From Gemmatimonadota bacterium (GTDB taxonomy: Bacteria; Gemmatimonadota; Gemmatimonadetes; Gemmatimonadales; GWC2-71-9), in NCBI GenBank assembly GCA_016713785.1, contig JADJOM010000002.1, forward strand, positions 682,001 to 746,000: a stretch of DNA of 64,000 nucleotides. The letters run 5' to 3'. The translations under genes and the position numbers were made by a program. The notes beneath the pieces are model-generated. The model worked only from the letters and a program-made list of their open reading frames with translations. It was not told where the DNA came from and ran no database searches. Below, one piece after another: positions 8,878-16,527 of the stretch (position 1 is its first letter; every line of letters begins with the position of its first letter).

Positions 8878-10884
8878 ATGCTTGCCTCGCTCCTGCTCGT
8901 GCTGCTGCCGCAGCAGCCCGCTCCCCCGCCCCCCCCCGCCGCGCCGCGGCCTACGGCATCCCCGATCGCGCGGGCGGCGATCCAGCCCGCCGAGGCCGCG
9001 GTGCTGGTCGGCGATACCCTCCGGCTCAAGGTGGTGGCCTACGACTCCGCCGGGCAGGTCTTCCCCGGCACGACCGCCACCTGGTTCGCCACGGGCGGGA
9101 TGTTCGAAGGCTCGGTGGACGGCGACGGCCTCGTCACGGCCGGCGCGGTCGGCACCGTCACGGTGTCGGCGCTGGTGCGGCCGGCGGGTGGCGGCCGGGC
9201 CACCACGGCCATCGGACGGGTGACGATCCTGCCGCAGCCGGCGGCCAGGCTGAGCGTCACGCCGCTGCCCACCCGGTTGTATGTGGGGCAGTCGCTGGCG
9301 CTCACCGCCACGCCCTATGCCGCCAACGACGACCGGCGCTACGACGAGGTGCTGTGGAGCAGCGACCGCGGCACCGTGGTGGCGGTGGGACGGGAGGGTC
9401 GCCTCACGGCCCGCGCGGCGGGGCAGGCGACCATCACCGCCACGGCGGGCCGCGCCAGCCGGAGCTTCCGGGTGACGGTGCTCCCCAACCCGGTCACCCA
9501 GGTGAGCCTGGAGCCCGCCGAGGTCCGGGTGCGGGCCGGCGACGTGGTGCGCTTTGCCTTCACGGCGCGGGGGGGGGGCCGGACCATCGCCGACGCGCTC
9601 CCGGAGTGGTCGCTCGCGCCGGGCCACGGGATCATCGACGAGGATGGCGCCTTCGTGGCCGACCTGCCGGGGACCTACCGGGTGCTCGCCAGCTTCGCGG
9701 GTCGCAGCGCGGAGGCGGTGGTCAGCGTGGCCCCGCGCGACGTGCGGCGCCCGACCAGCATCGCGGGCCGGCTCCCCATCAAGGGCACCGCCGCGGAGTT
9801 CTGGCTGCACCCCGATGGCAAACACGGCTACCTGACCACCCTCGGCGACCGGTTCTACGCCGTGAACCTCGCCGACCCCACCAAGCCGCAGATCACCGAC
9901 TCGGTGATGGTGGACGCCCGGGTGATCAACGACCTGATGACCACCGAGGACGGCCGCTTCGGCGTGGTGACGCGGGAGGGCGCCTCGAGCCGGAAGAACG
10001 GCATCGTGGTGCTCTCGTTCGAGGATCCCGCGCACCCGAAGGCCATCGCGGAGTTCACCGAGACGGTCAGCGGTGGGGTGCACTCCACGTTCATCTACCG
10101 CGGCTACGTCTACCTCACCGACGATGCCACCGGCTCGATGCGGGTGATCGACCTGCGAGATCCCTACCAGCCCCGGCAGGTGGCGCGGTGGGAGACGCCG
10201 CGGACCGCCGCCGGCCGGATGCTGCACGACATCGACGTGCAGGACGGCCTCGCCTACCTCTCCTACTGGAACGACGGGCTGGTCGTGCTCGACGTCGGCA
10301 ACGGGATGAAGGGCGGGAGCCCGGAGCGGCCGGTGCTGGTCACCCAGGTCAAGTACGACCTCCCGGCCCTCTACCGCGAGGTGGAGGCGGTGGGCGGCCC
10401 GGGCTTCATCCGCGGCACGCACACGGCGTGGCGGAGCGGCCGGTACGTCTTCGTCGGGGACGAGGTATTTGCGGCCAGGCCCGCGGCCACCGGCTACGCG
10501 CCGGGCGGCGTCATCGGGCTCGGCCGCGCGTACGGGCGGCTGCACGTCATCGACCTGCAGGACCTGGCGAATCCGCGCATCGTGGCGTGGTACGAGCCCA
10601 AGGATGGCGGGACGCACAACGTGTGGGTGGCCGGCGACACGCTGTACCTGGGCGACTACCAGGGCGGGCTGCGGGTGCTCGACGTGTCGGGGGAGCTCCG
10701 GGGGGACCTGCTGCGACAGGGGCGGGAAATCGCCCACGTGCACACCGGGGACAAGCTGGGGGCCACGCCCAACGTCGCCAACGCCTGGGGGGCGATCTAC
10801 CGCGACGGCTACATCTACGTGCCCGACATGAACTCCGGGCTCTGGGTGGTGAAGGTGGAGGGCAAGAGCGCGCTGACGCCCTAG
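8878..10884 (+). CDS. Secreted Ig-like (Big_2) plus LVIVD beta-propeller protein
   Basis: 668 residues with an N-terminal signal peptide followed by a Pro-rich linker. Three bacterial Ig-like (Big_2-type) repeats span about 35-300 (for example VGDTLRLKVVAYDSAG and VGQSLALTATPYA). From about 300 to the end, LVIVD-type blades repeat (LHVIDLQDLANPRIVAW, MRVIDLRDPYQPRQVARW, LRVLDVSGEL), which fold into a beta-propeller. Such proteins sit on the cell surface or in the periplasm and have no known enzymatic activity. The gene stands alone, and its leader starts near a TAGTTT hexamer at about 8840. Confidence 0.8.
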   Translation: MLASLLLVLLPQQPAPPPPPAAPRPTASPIARAAIQPAEAAVLVGDTLRLKVVAYDSAGQVFPGTTATWFATGGMFEGSVDGDGLVTAGAVGTVTVSALVRPAGGGRATTAIGRVTILPQPAARLSVTPLPTRLYVGQSLALTATPYAANDDRRYDEVLWSSDRGTVVAVGREGRLTARAAGQATITATAGRASRSFRVTVLPNPVTQVSLEPAEVRVRAGDVVRFAFTARGGGRTIADALPEWSLAPGHGIIDEDGAFVADLPGTYRVLASFAGRSAEAVVSVAPRDVRRPTSIAGRLPIKGTAAEFWLHPDGKHGYLTTLGDRFYAVNLADPTKPQITDSVMVDARVINDLMTTEDGRFGVVTREGASSRKNGIVVLSFEDPAHPKAIAEFTETVSGGVHSTFIYRGYVYLTDDATGSMRVIDLRDPYQPRQVARWETPRTAAGRMLHDIDVQDGLAYLSYWNDGLVVLDVGNGMKGGSPERPVLVTQVKYDLPALYREVEAVGGPGFIRGTHTAWRSGRYVFVGDEVFAARPAATGYAPGGVIGLGRAYGRLHVIDLQDLANPRIVAWYEPKDGGTHNVWVAGDTLYLGDYQGGLRVLDVSGELRGDLLRQGREIAHVHTGDKLGATPNVANAWGAIYRDGYIYVPDMNSGLWVVKVEGKSALTP

Positions 10885-10986
10885 CGACGGCCCGGTCCCG
10901 TGGCGGAGGGGGGGCACCGCCCCGCTCCGCCCGGGGGCCGGCGCCGACCGCCCAATCCCCGCCCCGCCGATGTAGATTTCCGCCCC

Positions 10987-11598
10987 ATGACCATCCCGCA
11001 GACCCTCACCATCCGGAGCTTCGGCGACCGGGCGGAGGCGTTGTCGCACTTCATCCTGCGCGCCGGCGAGGCGCCGCGGCTGGTGGCGTTCGACGATACC
11101 ATCGGGTGCCCGATGGACATCGCGCTGGCGGCGCTGGAATGGACCAAGGCCACCGGGGTGCTCCCGGATGACGACATGATCCACGCCGCCCGGCTCACCG
11201 GGGAGACCGCCGCCGCGGTCATCGAGCGCAAGGTCGAGGGCCGGCGGCAGTACATCTACCTCGGCCCCCGGCTCGACGCGCCGCCGATGGACGTGTTCGA
11301 AGGCAAGGTGCTGTTCGACGAGCCCGGGGTGAAGGCCGTGGAGTTCTCCCAGCGCGCCCACGCGCTGGCGCACTTCCTCCGGGCCACCAGCGGCTCCGGC
11401 GCCCTGCTGGCCCTGCTGGGCCGACGGGCGCCGGAGGTGCGGCACCTGCGGCGCTGGCTCGGCCCCATCCTGGGGGAGCTCGACGGGCCGCGCACGCTGG
11501 TGGGCGGGTGGTTTGCCGCCAGCGCGGCCGGCGGCCTCCTGGCCACGAGTGACGGCGAGCCCAACTACCGCTACATCGAAGTCGGACTGGAATCGTGA
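10987..11598 (+). CDS. Unknown cytoplasmic protein
   Basis: 203 residues with no signal peptide or membrane segment and mixed alpha/beta character (LVAFDDTIGCPMDIALAALE near 32-51; YRYIEVGLES at the end). No family is recognised. A TAGATT hexamer lies 8 bases before the ATG and no ribosome site is visible, so the transcript may be leaderless. Its TGA overlaps the GTG of the next gene (GTGA), so the two are probably coupled. Confidence 0.6.
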   Translation: MTIPQTLTIRSFGDRAEALSHFILRAGEAPRLVAFDDTIGCPMDIALAALEWTKATGVLPDDDMIHAARLTGETAAAVIERKVEGRRQYIYLGPRLDAPPMDVFEGKVLFDEPGVKAVEFSQRAHALAHFLRATSGSGALLALLGRRAPEVRHLRRWLGPILGELDGPRTLVGGWFAASAAGGLLATSDGEPNYRYIEVGLES

Positions 11599-12176
11599 AA
11601 TCCCTTCGCCTGCTGACCCTGGCGCTGACCTGCGCCCTCCTGCCTGGCCGGCTCGCCGGGCAGGCCGTGCTGGATGACCCCACCCTGGACTCGGTGCAGA
11701 CCGTCCTGCGGGACGCGCTCTATCGGCTTCGGGATACCCTGACCCTGGTCGATGCCGCGACCGCGCGCATTGCGCGCGACCTCCGGGCCACCAGCGACCC
11801 GGTGCTTCGCTCCCGGGCCCGGGCGGTGGCGGACCGCTGCAGCGCCGCCGTGCGCATGGTGCCCGTGACCCGGGAGACCCTGAGCACCCATCCACGTCCG
11901 GCCCCCGATCCGCGGCGGGTCCGGGAAGGAATGGACCGCGCCCTGGTCACCCTGGAGGCTGAACTCAAGGGGTGTGTGACCGAGTTCACCCGGCTGAGCG
12001 AGCACGGGCAGGAGGCGGAGCTGCGCGGGTACGGGATCGGGCGCGGCACAAAGGTGCGCACCGCCGTGCGTGCCTTCCAGCCGGCGGCCGAGAGCTACTT
12101 CGGCTCCGCCCTCGGGATCCGGTACCGTCCGAAGACCGACGGCAGCATCCCGACCCCCTCCGCCACCGGCAGCTGA
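11595..12176 (+). CDS. Unknown secreted helical protein
   Basis: 193 residues with a GTG start in a 4-bp overlap. The signal peptide (LLTLALTCALLPGRLAGQ) ends near residue 23. The mature part is mostly helical with two cysteines (about 82 and 120), then a short Gly-rich stretch (GYGIGRGTK) and a Pro/Ser tail. No family is recognised. It is coupled to the unknown cytoplasmic protein upstream. Confidence 0.55.
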   Translation: MKSLRLLTLALTCALLPGRLAGQAVLDDPTLDSVQTVLRDALYRLRDTLTLVDAATARIARDLRATSDPVLRSRARAVADRCSAAVRMVPVTRETLSTHPRPAPDPRRVREGMDRALVTLEAELKGCVTEFTRLSEHGQEAELRGYGIGRGTKVRTAVRAFQPAAESYFGSALGIRYRPKTDGSIPTPSATGS

Positions 12177-12178
12177 AG

Positions 12179-12271
12179 TTTTCCACCCCCTCCCGGCGTG
12201 TGGATACACAATTCCACATGCCGTGGAGAGACGCTGCAGGTGTGGGTCCCGCCGCAGGTTAGGTTTCCACA
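12179..12271. promoter_or_regulatory. Cluster of DnaA-box-like TCCAC sites
   Basis: Four sequences near the TTATCCACA consensus occur in 93 bp: TTTTCCACC (12179), GTATCCACA on the minus strand (12199-12207, 8 of 9), AATTCCACA (12210) and GTTTCCACA (12263). The second and third form an inverted TGTGGA/TCCACA pair. No origin genes or AT-rich unwinding element are nearby, so this may instead be a titration or regulatory site. Confidence 0.3.
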
Positions 12272-12303
12272 ATCCAGGCACATCGAGTGACGTAACCCGA
12301 AGA

Positions 12304-12342
12304 AAGATAGGCGCTTGCACGCTTTCTCCACGCGCCTATCTT
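12304..12342 (+). promoter_or_regulatory. Palindromic promoter candidate
   Basis: A perfect 11-bp inverted repeat, AAGATAGGCGC with GCGCCTATCTT, has a 17-nt spacer. TTGCAC (12315-12320) and TATCTT (12337-12342), 16 bp apart, make a moderate -35/-10 pair, with the -10 inside the right arm. The arms could be an operator. This would drive the non-coding stretch that follows. Confidence 0.35.
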
Positions 12343-12766
12343 AGCCAGACCGCCAGCAGAGATGTGATCGGACCCCCGGTCCGGTTGGCAGCTGCGGGCG
12401 AGTCTGGGCGGGAATTCAGGGGAGATCACCGACGTCGGCAAGGGCTGCGGTGGTCCGGGATCCTGGTGATCACGCCGGCCCAGGCGGGTGAGGCCAGTCG
12501 CGCGCCTCATCCACCCCGATCTGGCGCCTCGGGGTGCAGTGCGAAGGGTTGGTCCGCGACCCGACCCGACTCGCAGCGCTCGCGTTGTCGAACCAGGCAG
12601 GATGGCCATCCTGTCCGGGGATCAGTGGCAAGGGCCCCTGTCACCCACCCACCGGCGTACCAGCTGGTGGCGGTGGCGCGGAGAAGAACGGGTGCCGCAA
12701 GGCTCCGCCCCCTGTCCGTCGACGTGGAAAGCGGCCGCCGGGCCCCCGAGCCCGGTGGCCGTTTTC
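12343..12766 (+). ncRNA. Gene-free stretch; possible structured RNA
   Basis: About 420 bases lie between the palindromic promoter candidate and a clear terminator at 12732-12765. Translated frames are Arg/Pro/Ser-rich with no protein-like pattern. The conserved sequences of RNase P RNA, tmRNA and SRP RNA were looked for and are absent. The size and the promoter/terminator bracket are the only support for an RNA gene. If it is not an RNA, I see nothing else here. Confidence 0.25.
12732..12765 (+). terminator. Rho-independent terminator
   Basis: CGGCCGCCGGGC pairs with GCCCGGTGGCCG (one G-T pair) around CCCCGA and is followed by TTTT. There is no protein gene directly upstream, which supports a transcript made from the stretch before it. 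Confidence 0.75.
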
Positions 12767-12778
12767 GTTGTGTCCTAC

Positions 12779-12806
12779 TTGACGCCACCCCACCTTGGAC
12801 GATAAG
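12779..12806 (+). promoter_or_regulatory. Promoter candidate
   Basis: TTGACG and GATAAG are separated by 16 bp. The expected start point falls at or next to the ATG at 12815, consistent with a leaderless message. Confidence 0.35.
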
Positions 12807-12814
12807 GTTTCTTC

Positions 12815-13006
12815 ATGGTGGAAGGACCGGGAACGCTCGTGGCGGCGGTCGCGTCGCTGCAGGAATGGCCGGGTGGCGGTTGTGCCCTTGGCTTCTGCCC
12901 GACGTCCCTGCGCCGTGACTTCCCCCCGGGGCTGGCGTTCCTCGCGCTGGGGCTGGTGAGCTGGTGGACGGGCGCCCTGGTGCGGCAGGCCAGACGCAAG
13001 AGCTGA
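12815..13006 (+). CDS. Doubtful small membrane protein
   Basis: 63 residues with one hydrophobic segment at about 39-56 (GLAFLALGLVSWWTGALV) followed by a basic end. There is no ribosome site. It is supported by the promoter just upstream and a perfect hairpin directly after the stop. It could be a real short membrane protein or a chance reading frame. Confidence 0.35.
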   Translation: MVEGPGTLVAAVASLQEWPGGGCALGFCPTSLRRDFPPGLAFLALGLVSWWTGALVRQARRKS

Positions 13007-13031
13007 ACGGGCGACCCGCGGGTCGCCCGTT
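13006..13031. terminator. Perfect inverted repeat, terminator-like
   Basis: AACGGGCGACCC and GGGTCGCCCGTT are separated by two bases. It lies between convergent genes and lacks a long T tract. Confidence 0.5.
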
Positions 13032-13068
13032 CGGGCAAATGCCAGTGTGTCAGGCAATCGGGACTAAA

Positions 13069-14070
13069 TTAGTCCCCGATGCTGGGTGATGGATCGGGTG
13101 CGCCCCAGTCGCTCTCGGCGCGCCAGACCCGGCGGCGGTCGAGTTGCCAGATGGTCCGGGTGCTCACCGGCTGGTCGTCCGGGAAGTTCTCGGGGTCGTC
13201 GAGGGCCTCGTCCATGCTGGCCGTCTTGGCACTCGCGTTGTCGGCGTAGTGGATGATTTCGGCCTCGAGGGTCATGGGCACCACCGGCGCCCCGAACTCG
13301 AGCTTGCCATGGTGGGACAGCACCAGGTGCTGCAGCAGCAGGAGTTCGGCCTCGGTGCAGGGCATCGGCTGCGCCGCCCGGACCCGGCGATCGAGCTGGA
13401 AGGCGCCGAGGACCACGTGCCCGATCACGGCGCCGGGCACGGTCATCTCGAAGGAGCCGTCCCAGGTGTAGCTGTCGAGCTTGCCGATGTCGTGCAGCAG
13501 CACGCCGGCGAGCACCAGGTCGGCGTCGGCATGCGGATAGAGGCGGGCGGTGGCCAGCCCGATGTGGGCCACCTCCACGGTGTGCTTGAGCAGGCCACCC
13601 AGGGCGGCGTGGTGGCCGGCGGTGCTGGCGGGGCATTGCTCGTAGCGGGCGCGGAAGTCGGGGTCGTCGTAGAACAGGGCCAGGGTGCGGGCCAGGCGGG
13701 GCCCGGCGACCCGGGCCCGCCAGTCGTCGAGGCGCTTCCACCAGCGCCCGACCTCCCCGATGGAGGGCATCAGGGCGCGCCAGTCCACCTGGTCGCGCGG
13801 CAGGACACGGATGGAGTCGACGGCGAGCTGGCGACGGTCCCGGTAGCTGGACACGGTGCCGATGACTTGGACCACGGCGCCGCGGGTGATGCCGGCGATC
13901 CTGGCGGCATCGGTGGGCCAGAAGGGCGCGGTCTGCAGGCGCCCGGACGCGTTGCCCAGCGTCAGCAGGGTGTGGGGGTGGTCGCCGGTGCGGTGTTCCA
14001 CGTCCACCACGAGCAGGGGATCCTGCAGGCGGGCGCCGACGGGCAGGGTGGGGAGATCGGGGTGGGGCAT
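13069..14070 (-). CDS. YhaM-type 3'-5' exoribonuclease (OB fold plus HD domain)
   Basis: 333 residues. The N-terminal OB-type nucleic-acid-binding domain spans about 10-95 (LLVVDVEHR, ITRGAVVQVIGTV). An HD phosphohydrolase domain follows, with H163 (LLKHTVEV), H193-D194 (LLHDIGKLDS), HH at 253-254 (LVLSHHGKLEFGAP) and D277 (IIHYADN). This order and the HHGKLEFG signature are those of YhaM/CBF1, metal-dependent 3'-5' exonucleases acting on RNA or DNA. The ATG at 14070 was chosen over longer in-frame starts because homologues begin just before the OB fold. Confidence 0.85.
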   Translation of the reverse strand: MPHPDLPTLPVGARLQDPLLVVDVEHRTGDHPHTLLTLGNASGRLQTAPFWPTDAARIAGITRGAVVQVIGTVSSYRDRRQLAVDSIRVLPRDQVDWRALMPSIGEVGRWWKRLDDWRARVAGPRLARTLALFYDDPDFRARYEQCPASTAGHHAALGGLLKHTVEVAHIGLATARLYPHADADLVLAGVLLHDIGKLDSYTWDGSFEMTVPGAVIGHVVLGAFQLDRRVRAAQPMPCTEAELLLLQHLVLSHHGKLEFGAPVVPMTLEAEIIHYADNASAKTASMDEALDDPENFPDDQPVSTRTIWQLDRRRVWRAESDWGAPDPSPSIGD

Positions 14071-14227
14071 GACAGGGGTGGCCTCCGTTGGGGCCAAAAC
14101 ATAGGGACGGGAGGGGGCGGTGTCAGCCCACGGACCGCCTGGGTCCCCCGTCACCAGGGCCGGCAGCGTACCGCGTAACAGGGCGCCGACACGGCTCATC
14201 AGAAGCGGAAGCGCCTGGCCGGAGAAC

Positions 14228-14632
14228 ATGACGATGCGATCCTCGCACATCCTGGTGCTGGACACCGAGACCGATCGGCGGGACGGGCTGGTGCAGTCGC
14301 TCAAGGGCGCCGGCCACCAGCCGGTGGTGGTCACCAACGCGTCGGAGGCGGCCCGCGCGCTCGCGGTGCCGGGACTCGACGCCGCCTACCTGGCGCTCGC
14401 CGCGCCGGGGCTCGACCTGACGCACCTGCGCCAGGCGCTGGCCCCGGCCGACCCGACGGAACCCGAGCCGCTCGATGACGTGGAGCGGCGGCATATCGCC
14501 CGCACCCTGGCCTTCACCCGCGGCAACAAGCGCCGGGCGGCGCACCTGCTCGGCATTGCGCGATCGACCCTGCTGGCCAAGGTGCGCAAGTACGGGCTGG
14601 GCAGCGGGACGGACACCGGCGCCGACGACTGA
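14228..14632 (+). CDS. Pseudo-receiver plus Fis-type HTH regulator
   Basis: 134 residues. Residues 5-70 resemble the first half of a response-regulator receiver (SHILVLDTETD), but the phospho-acceptor position is Ala (AAYLALAAPG) and the second half is missing. Residues about 80-125 are a Fis-type helix-turn-helix (IARTLAFTRGNKRRAAHLLGIA then STLLAKVRKYGL), as at the C-terminus of NtrC/ActR-family activators. It is probably a DNA-binding protein not controlled by phosphorylation. ACGATG just before gives an alternative start 6 bases downstream. Confidence 0.65.
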   Translation: MTMRSSHILVLDTETDRRDGLVQSLKGAGHQPVVVTNASEAARALAVPGLDAAYLALAAPGLDLTHLRQALAPADPTEPEPLDDVERRHIARTLAFTRGNKRRAAHLLGIARSTLLAKVRKYGLGSGTDTGADD

Positions 14633-14655
14633 CCGGGGGCCCGGCTGCAGCCCCC

Positions 14656-15087
14656 CTACTGCAGCCGCACCCGGCCGTACCGCGACACGATCACCTGCCG
14701 CACGGCCCCGCCCCGGCGCAGCACAAACGTGGCGTTGGCCAGCCCCATCCCGACTCCTCCGGGCCCGAAGGCCGCCTGGTGCGGCATGCCGGTGACCAGC
14801 ACGTCCTCCACCGCCGGCCCGCCCCCTTCCCAGCGCAGCACCGTGTCGACCGGCGATTCCACCGCACGGATGGCCAGCCGGGCCGGCGTGAGCTCCAGCA
14901 CCACCACCCGCTGTTCGGCGATGGCGATGAAGCGGGCCCGCAGGTGGGCCGCCACCAGCGCCCGGGCGGCGGCGTCGGTCTGGAGCCGGTCGTGCAGTGC
15001 GCCGATGCCGGGCAGCGCCAGCGCGGCCAGCAGCCCCGCCACCACCAGGACCAGCAGCAGTTCGAGGAGAGACACGCCGCGTCGCAT
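14656..15087 (-). CDS. Type IV pilin-like / GspH-type pseudopilin
   Basis: 143 residues. MRRGVSLLELLLVLVVAGLL at the start is a class III signal: prepilin peptidase would cut after Gly4, leaving a methylated residue and the usual Glu at +5. The rest (AEQRVVVLELTPARLAIRAV and a late VLRRGGAVRQVIVSRYG) matches GspH/FimT-type minor pseudopilins of type II secretion or pili. No other secretion gene is next to it; remnants of gspF and gspE occur at 62.2-62.7 kb. The ATG at 15087 is fixed by the signal. Confidence 0.75.
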   Translation of the reverse strand: MRRGVSLLELLLVLVVAGLLAALALPGIGALHDRLQTDAAARALVAAHLRARFIAIAEQRVVVLELTPARLAIRAVESPVDTVLRWEGGGPAVEDVLVTGMPHQAAFGPGGVGMGLANATFVLRRGGAVRQVIVSRYGRVRLQ

Positions 15088-15232
15088 GGGCCGACGATAG
15101 CGGCGGTCCGGTCGCGGGCCGCAAGCCCGGGGACGCACCGCGGAGCAGGGAATCGCGGTGATCCGCGACCTTGCCCCCACCGCGCGGGGGGCGCATACTA
15201 GCGGCTCCTGACCCCCGCCCCCTGGACTCCCC

Positions 15233-15868
15233 GTGACCCTCGCCGTTCCCGCGGCCACCGCCGACGCCCTGAGCACGCTCCGCCAGTACGCGGCGCTGGC
15301 CCCCTGGAGCCTGCGGGACCTCTCGGCGCTGGCCGGCGCGATCCTCGAGACTTCGGCGATCTACCCGGTCAACGCGGCGGCCAGCGCCCGGCCCAGCGAG
15401 CGCACCATCCGCTTCTACGTGACCCGCAAGCTGGTCAGCCCGCCGGAGGGACGGGGCACGGCGGCGACCTACGGCTACCGGCACCTGCTGCAGGTCCTGG
15501 CGATCAAGCTGCAGCAGATGGAGGGCGCCACGCTGGAGCAGCTGGTCAAGGAACTGGGCGGCCTGGCGGGCGATGTGGTGGAGCGTCGGGTCGCGGCCGC
15601 GCTCGGTCCGCGGCTCCCGCCGCCGGACCAGCTGCCGCTGACCGTCCCGGAGGGCGCCCCCCGCGGCAAGGTGGGCCGCGCCCTGGTGGCCTGGGCCGGC
15701 GGCGCCGCGCCGCGCCGGGGCAAGGGCCAGCTGCTGCGCCGCATCGCGCTGGGCCCCGGGGCCGAGCTGCTGCTCGACGAGCGCCACGCGCTGTTCGACG
15801 CGCTGGAGGACGAGGCCATCGTCGACGCCCTGCGCCGCGCCCTGGACCAGGCCGGCCCGCGGCCGTAG
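15233..15868 (+). CDS. MerR-like transcriptional regulator
   Basis: 211 residues with a GTG start. A winged-helix MerR-type motif at about 54-105 (SERTIRFYVTRKLVSPPEGR, then YGYRHLLQVLAIKLQQMEGA) would bind promoter DNA. The C-terminal half is Ala/Leu/Arg-rich with no recognised ligand domain. It precedes the lemA/htpX pair by 57 bases on the same strand, so it may regulate or be transcribed with it. Confidence 0.6.
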   Translation: MTLAVPAATADALSTLRQYAALAPWSLRDLSALAGAILETSAIYPVNAAASARPSERTIRFYVTRKLVSPPEGRGTAATYGYRHLLQVLAIKLQQMEGATLEQLVKELGGLAGDVVERRVAAALGPRLPPPDQLPLTVPEGAPRGKVGRALVAWAGGAAPRRGKGQLLRRIALGPGAELLLDERHALFDALEDEAIVDALRRALDQAGPRP

Positions 15869-15925
15869 CCCCGCGGTCGGGCCTGCCCTAGAATTCTCCC
15901 AGGGCTCCCCCAACAAGGACGAGGC

Positions 15926-16483
15926 ATGAGCATCATCCTGCTGGTGGTGGTGGCGGCGATCGCGCTGTGGGTGATCACCGCCTACAACCGCCTGATCGCG
16001 CTCAAGAACCAGGTGGCCAACGGCTGGAAGCAGATCGACGTGCAGCTCAAGCGCCGGCACGACCTCATCCCCAACCTGGTGAACGCGGTGAAGGGGGCGA
16101 TGGACTTCGAGAAGGGGACCCTCGAGGCGGTGATCGCGGCGCGCAACAAGGCGGTGGCGGCCACCGGCGTGCCCCAGGTGGCGCGGGCCGAGGGCGAGCT
16201 GACCCAGGCGCTGGGCCGGCTGTTCGCCCTCTCGGAGAACTACCCGCAGCTCAAGGCCACCGCCAACATCCAGCAGCTGCAGGAAGAGCTGACCAGCACC
16301 GAGAACAAGGTGAGCTTTGCCCGGCAGGCGTACAACGACGTCGCCACCACGTTCAATACCGCGCAGCAGCAGTTCCCCACCAACCTCGTGGCCGGGCTGG
16401 CCAAGGCGTGGCCGGCCGAGCTGTGGGAGCTCGAGGACCCCGCCGAGCGGGCGGTGCCCAACGTCGACCTGCGGATGAACTGA
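15926..16483 (+). CDS. lemA: LemA family membrane protein
   Basis: 185 residues with one N-terminal membrane segment (IILLVVVAAIALWVITAYN), then a three-helix bundle with the family signatures QVANGWKQIDVQLKRRHDLI, NLVNAVKG and YPQLKATANIQQLQEELTS. LemA proteins are membrane-anchored, function unclear, and are very often next to HtpX or TPM genes, as here. CAAGGACGAGGC precedes the ATG. Confidence 0.93.
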   Translation: MSIILLVVVAAIALWVITAYNRLIALKNQVANGWKQIDVQLKRRHDLIPNLVNAVKGAMDFEKGTLEAVIAARNKAVAATGVPQVARAEGELTQALGRLFALSENYPQLKATANIQQLQEELTSTENKVSFARQAYNDVATTFNTAQQQFPTNLVAGLAKAWPAELWELEDPAERAVPNVDLRMN

Positions 16484-16493
16484 GCCCAGGGCG

Positions 16494-16520
16494 CCCGGTA
16501 CCCGGTACCCGGTCCCCGGG
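16494..16520 (+). repeat. CCGGTACC tandem before a start codon
   Basis: CCCGGTA is repeated and followed by CCCGGTCCCCGGG, ending 7 bases before the htpX ATG. A related CCGGTACCCGGTAC lies just upstream of mqnD (30059-30074, opposite strand). Confidence 0.5.
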
Positions 16521-16527
16521 ACTGCGC

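Noticed and set aside
8839..11895. A 1,018-codon open frame antisense to the LVIVD protein and the genes after it
   Set aside because: It has no domain pattern and spans three good genes on the plus strand; a composition artefact.
12179..12271. Chromosomal replication origin
   Set aside because: DnaA-box-like sites are present, but no dnaA, dnaN, gyrB or rnpA/rpmH genes and no AT-rich unwinding element are near.
12343..12766. RNase P RNA, tmRNA or SRP RNA
   Set aside because: The length fits the first two, but none of their conserved segments (GAGGAAAGTCC, tRNA-like GGTTCGA end, GGAAGCAGC tetraloop region) is present.
12070..12918. A 282-codon frame across the gene-poor stretch
   Set aside because: Arg/Pro/Ser-rich and without a ribosome site. 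It overlaps the previous secreted-protein gene and crosses a terminator.
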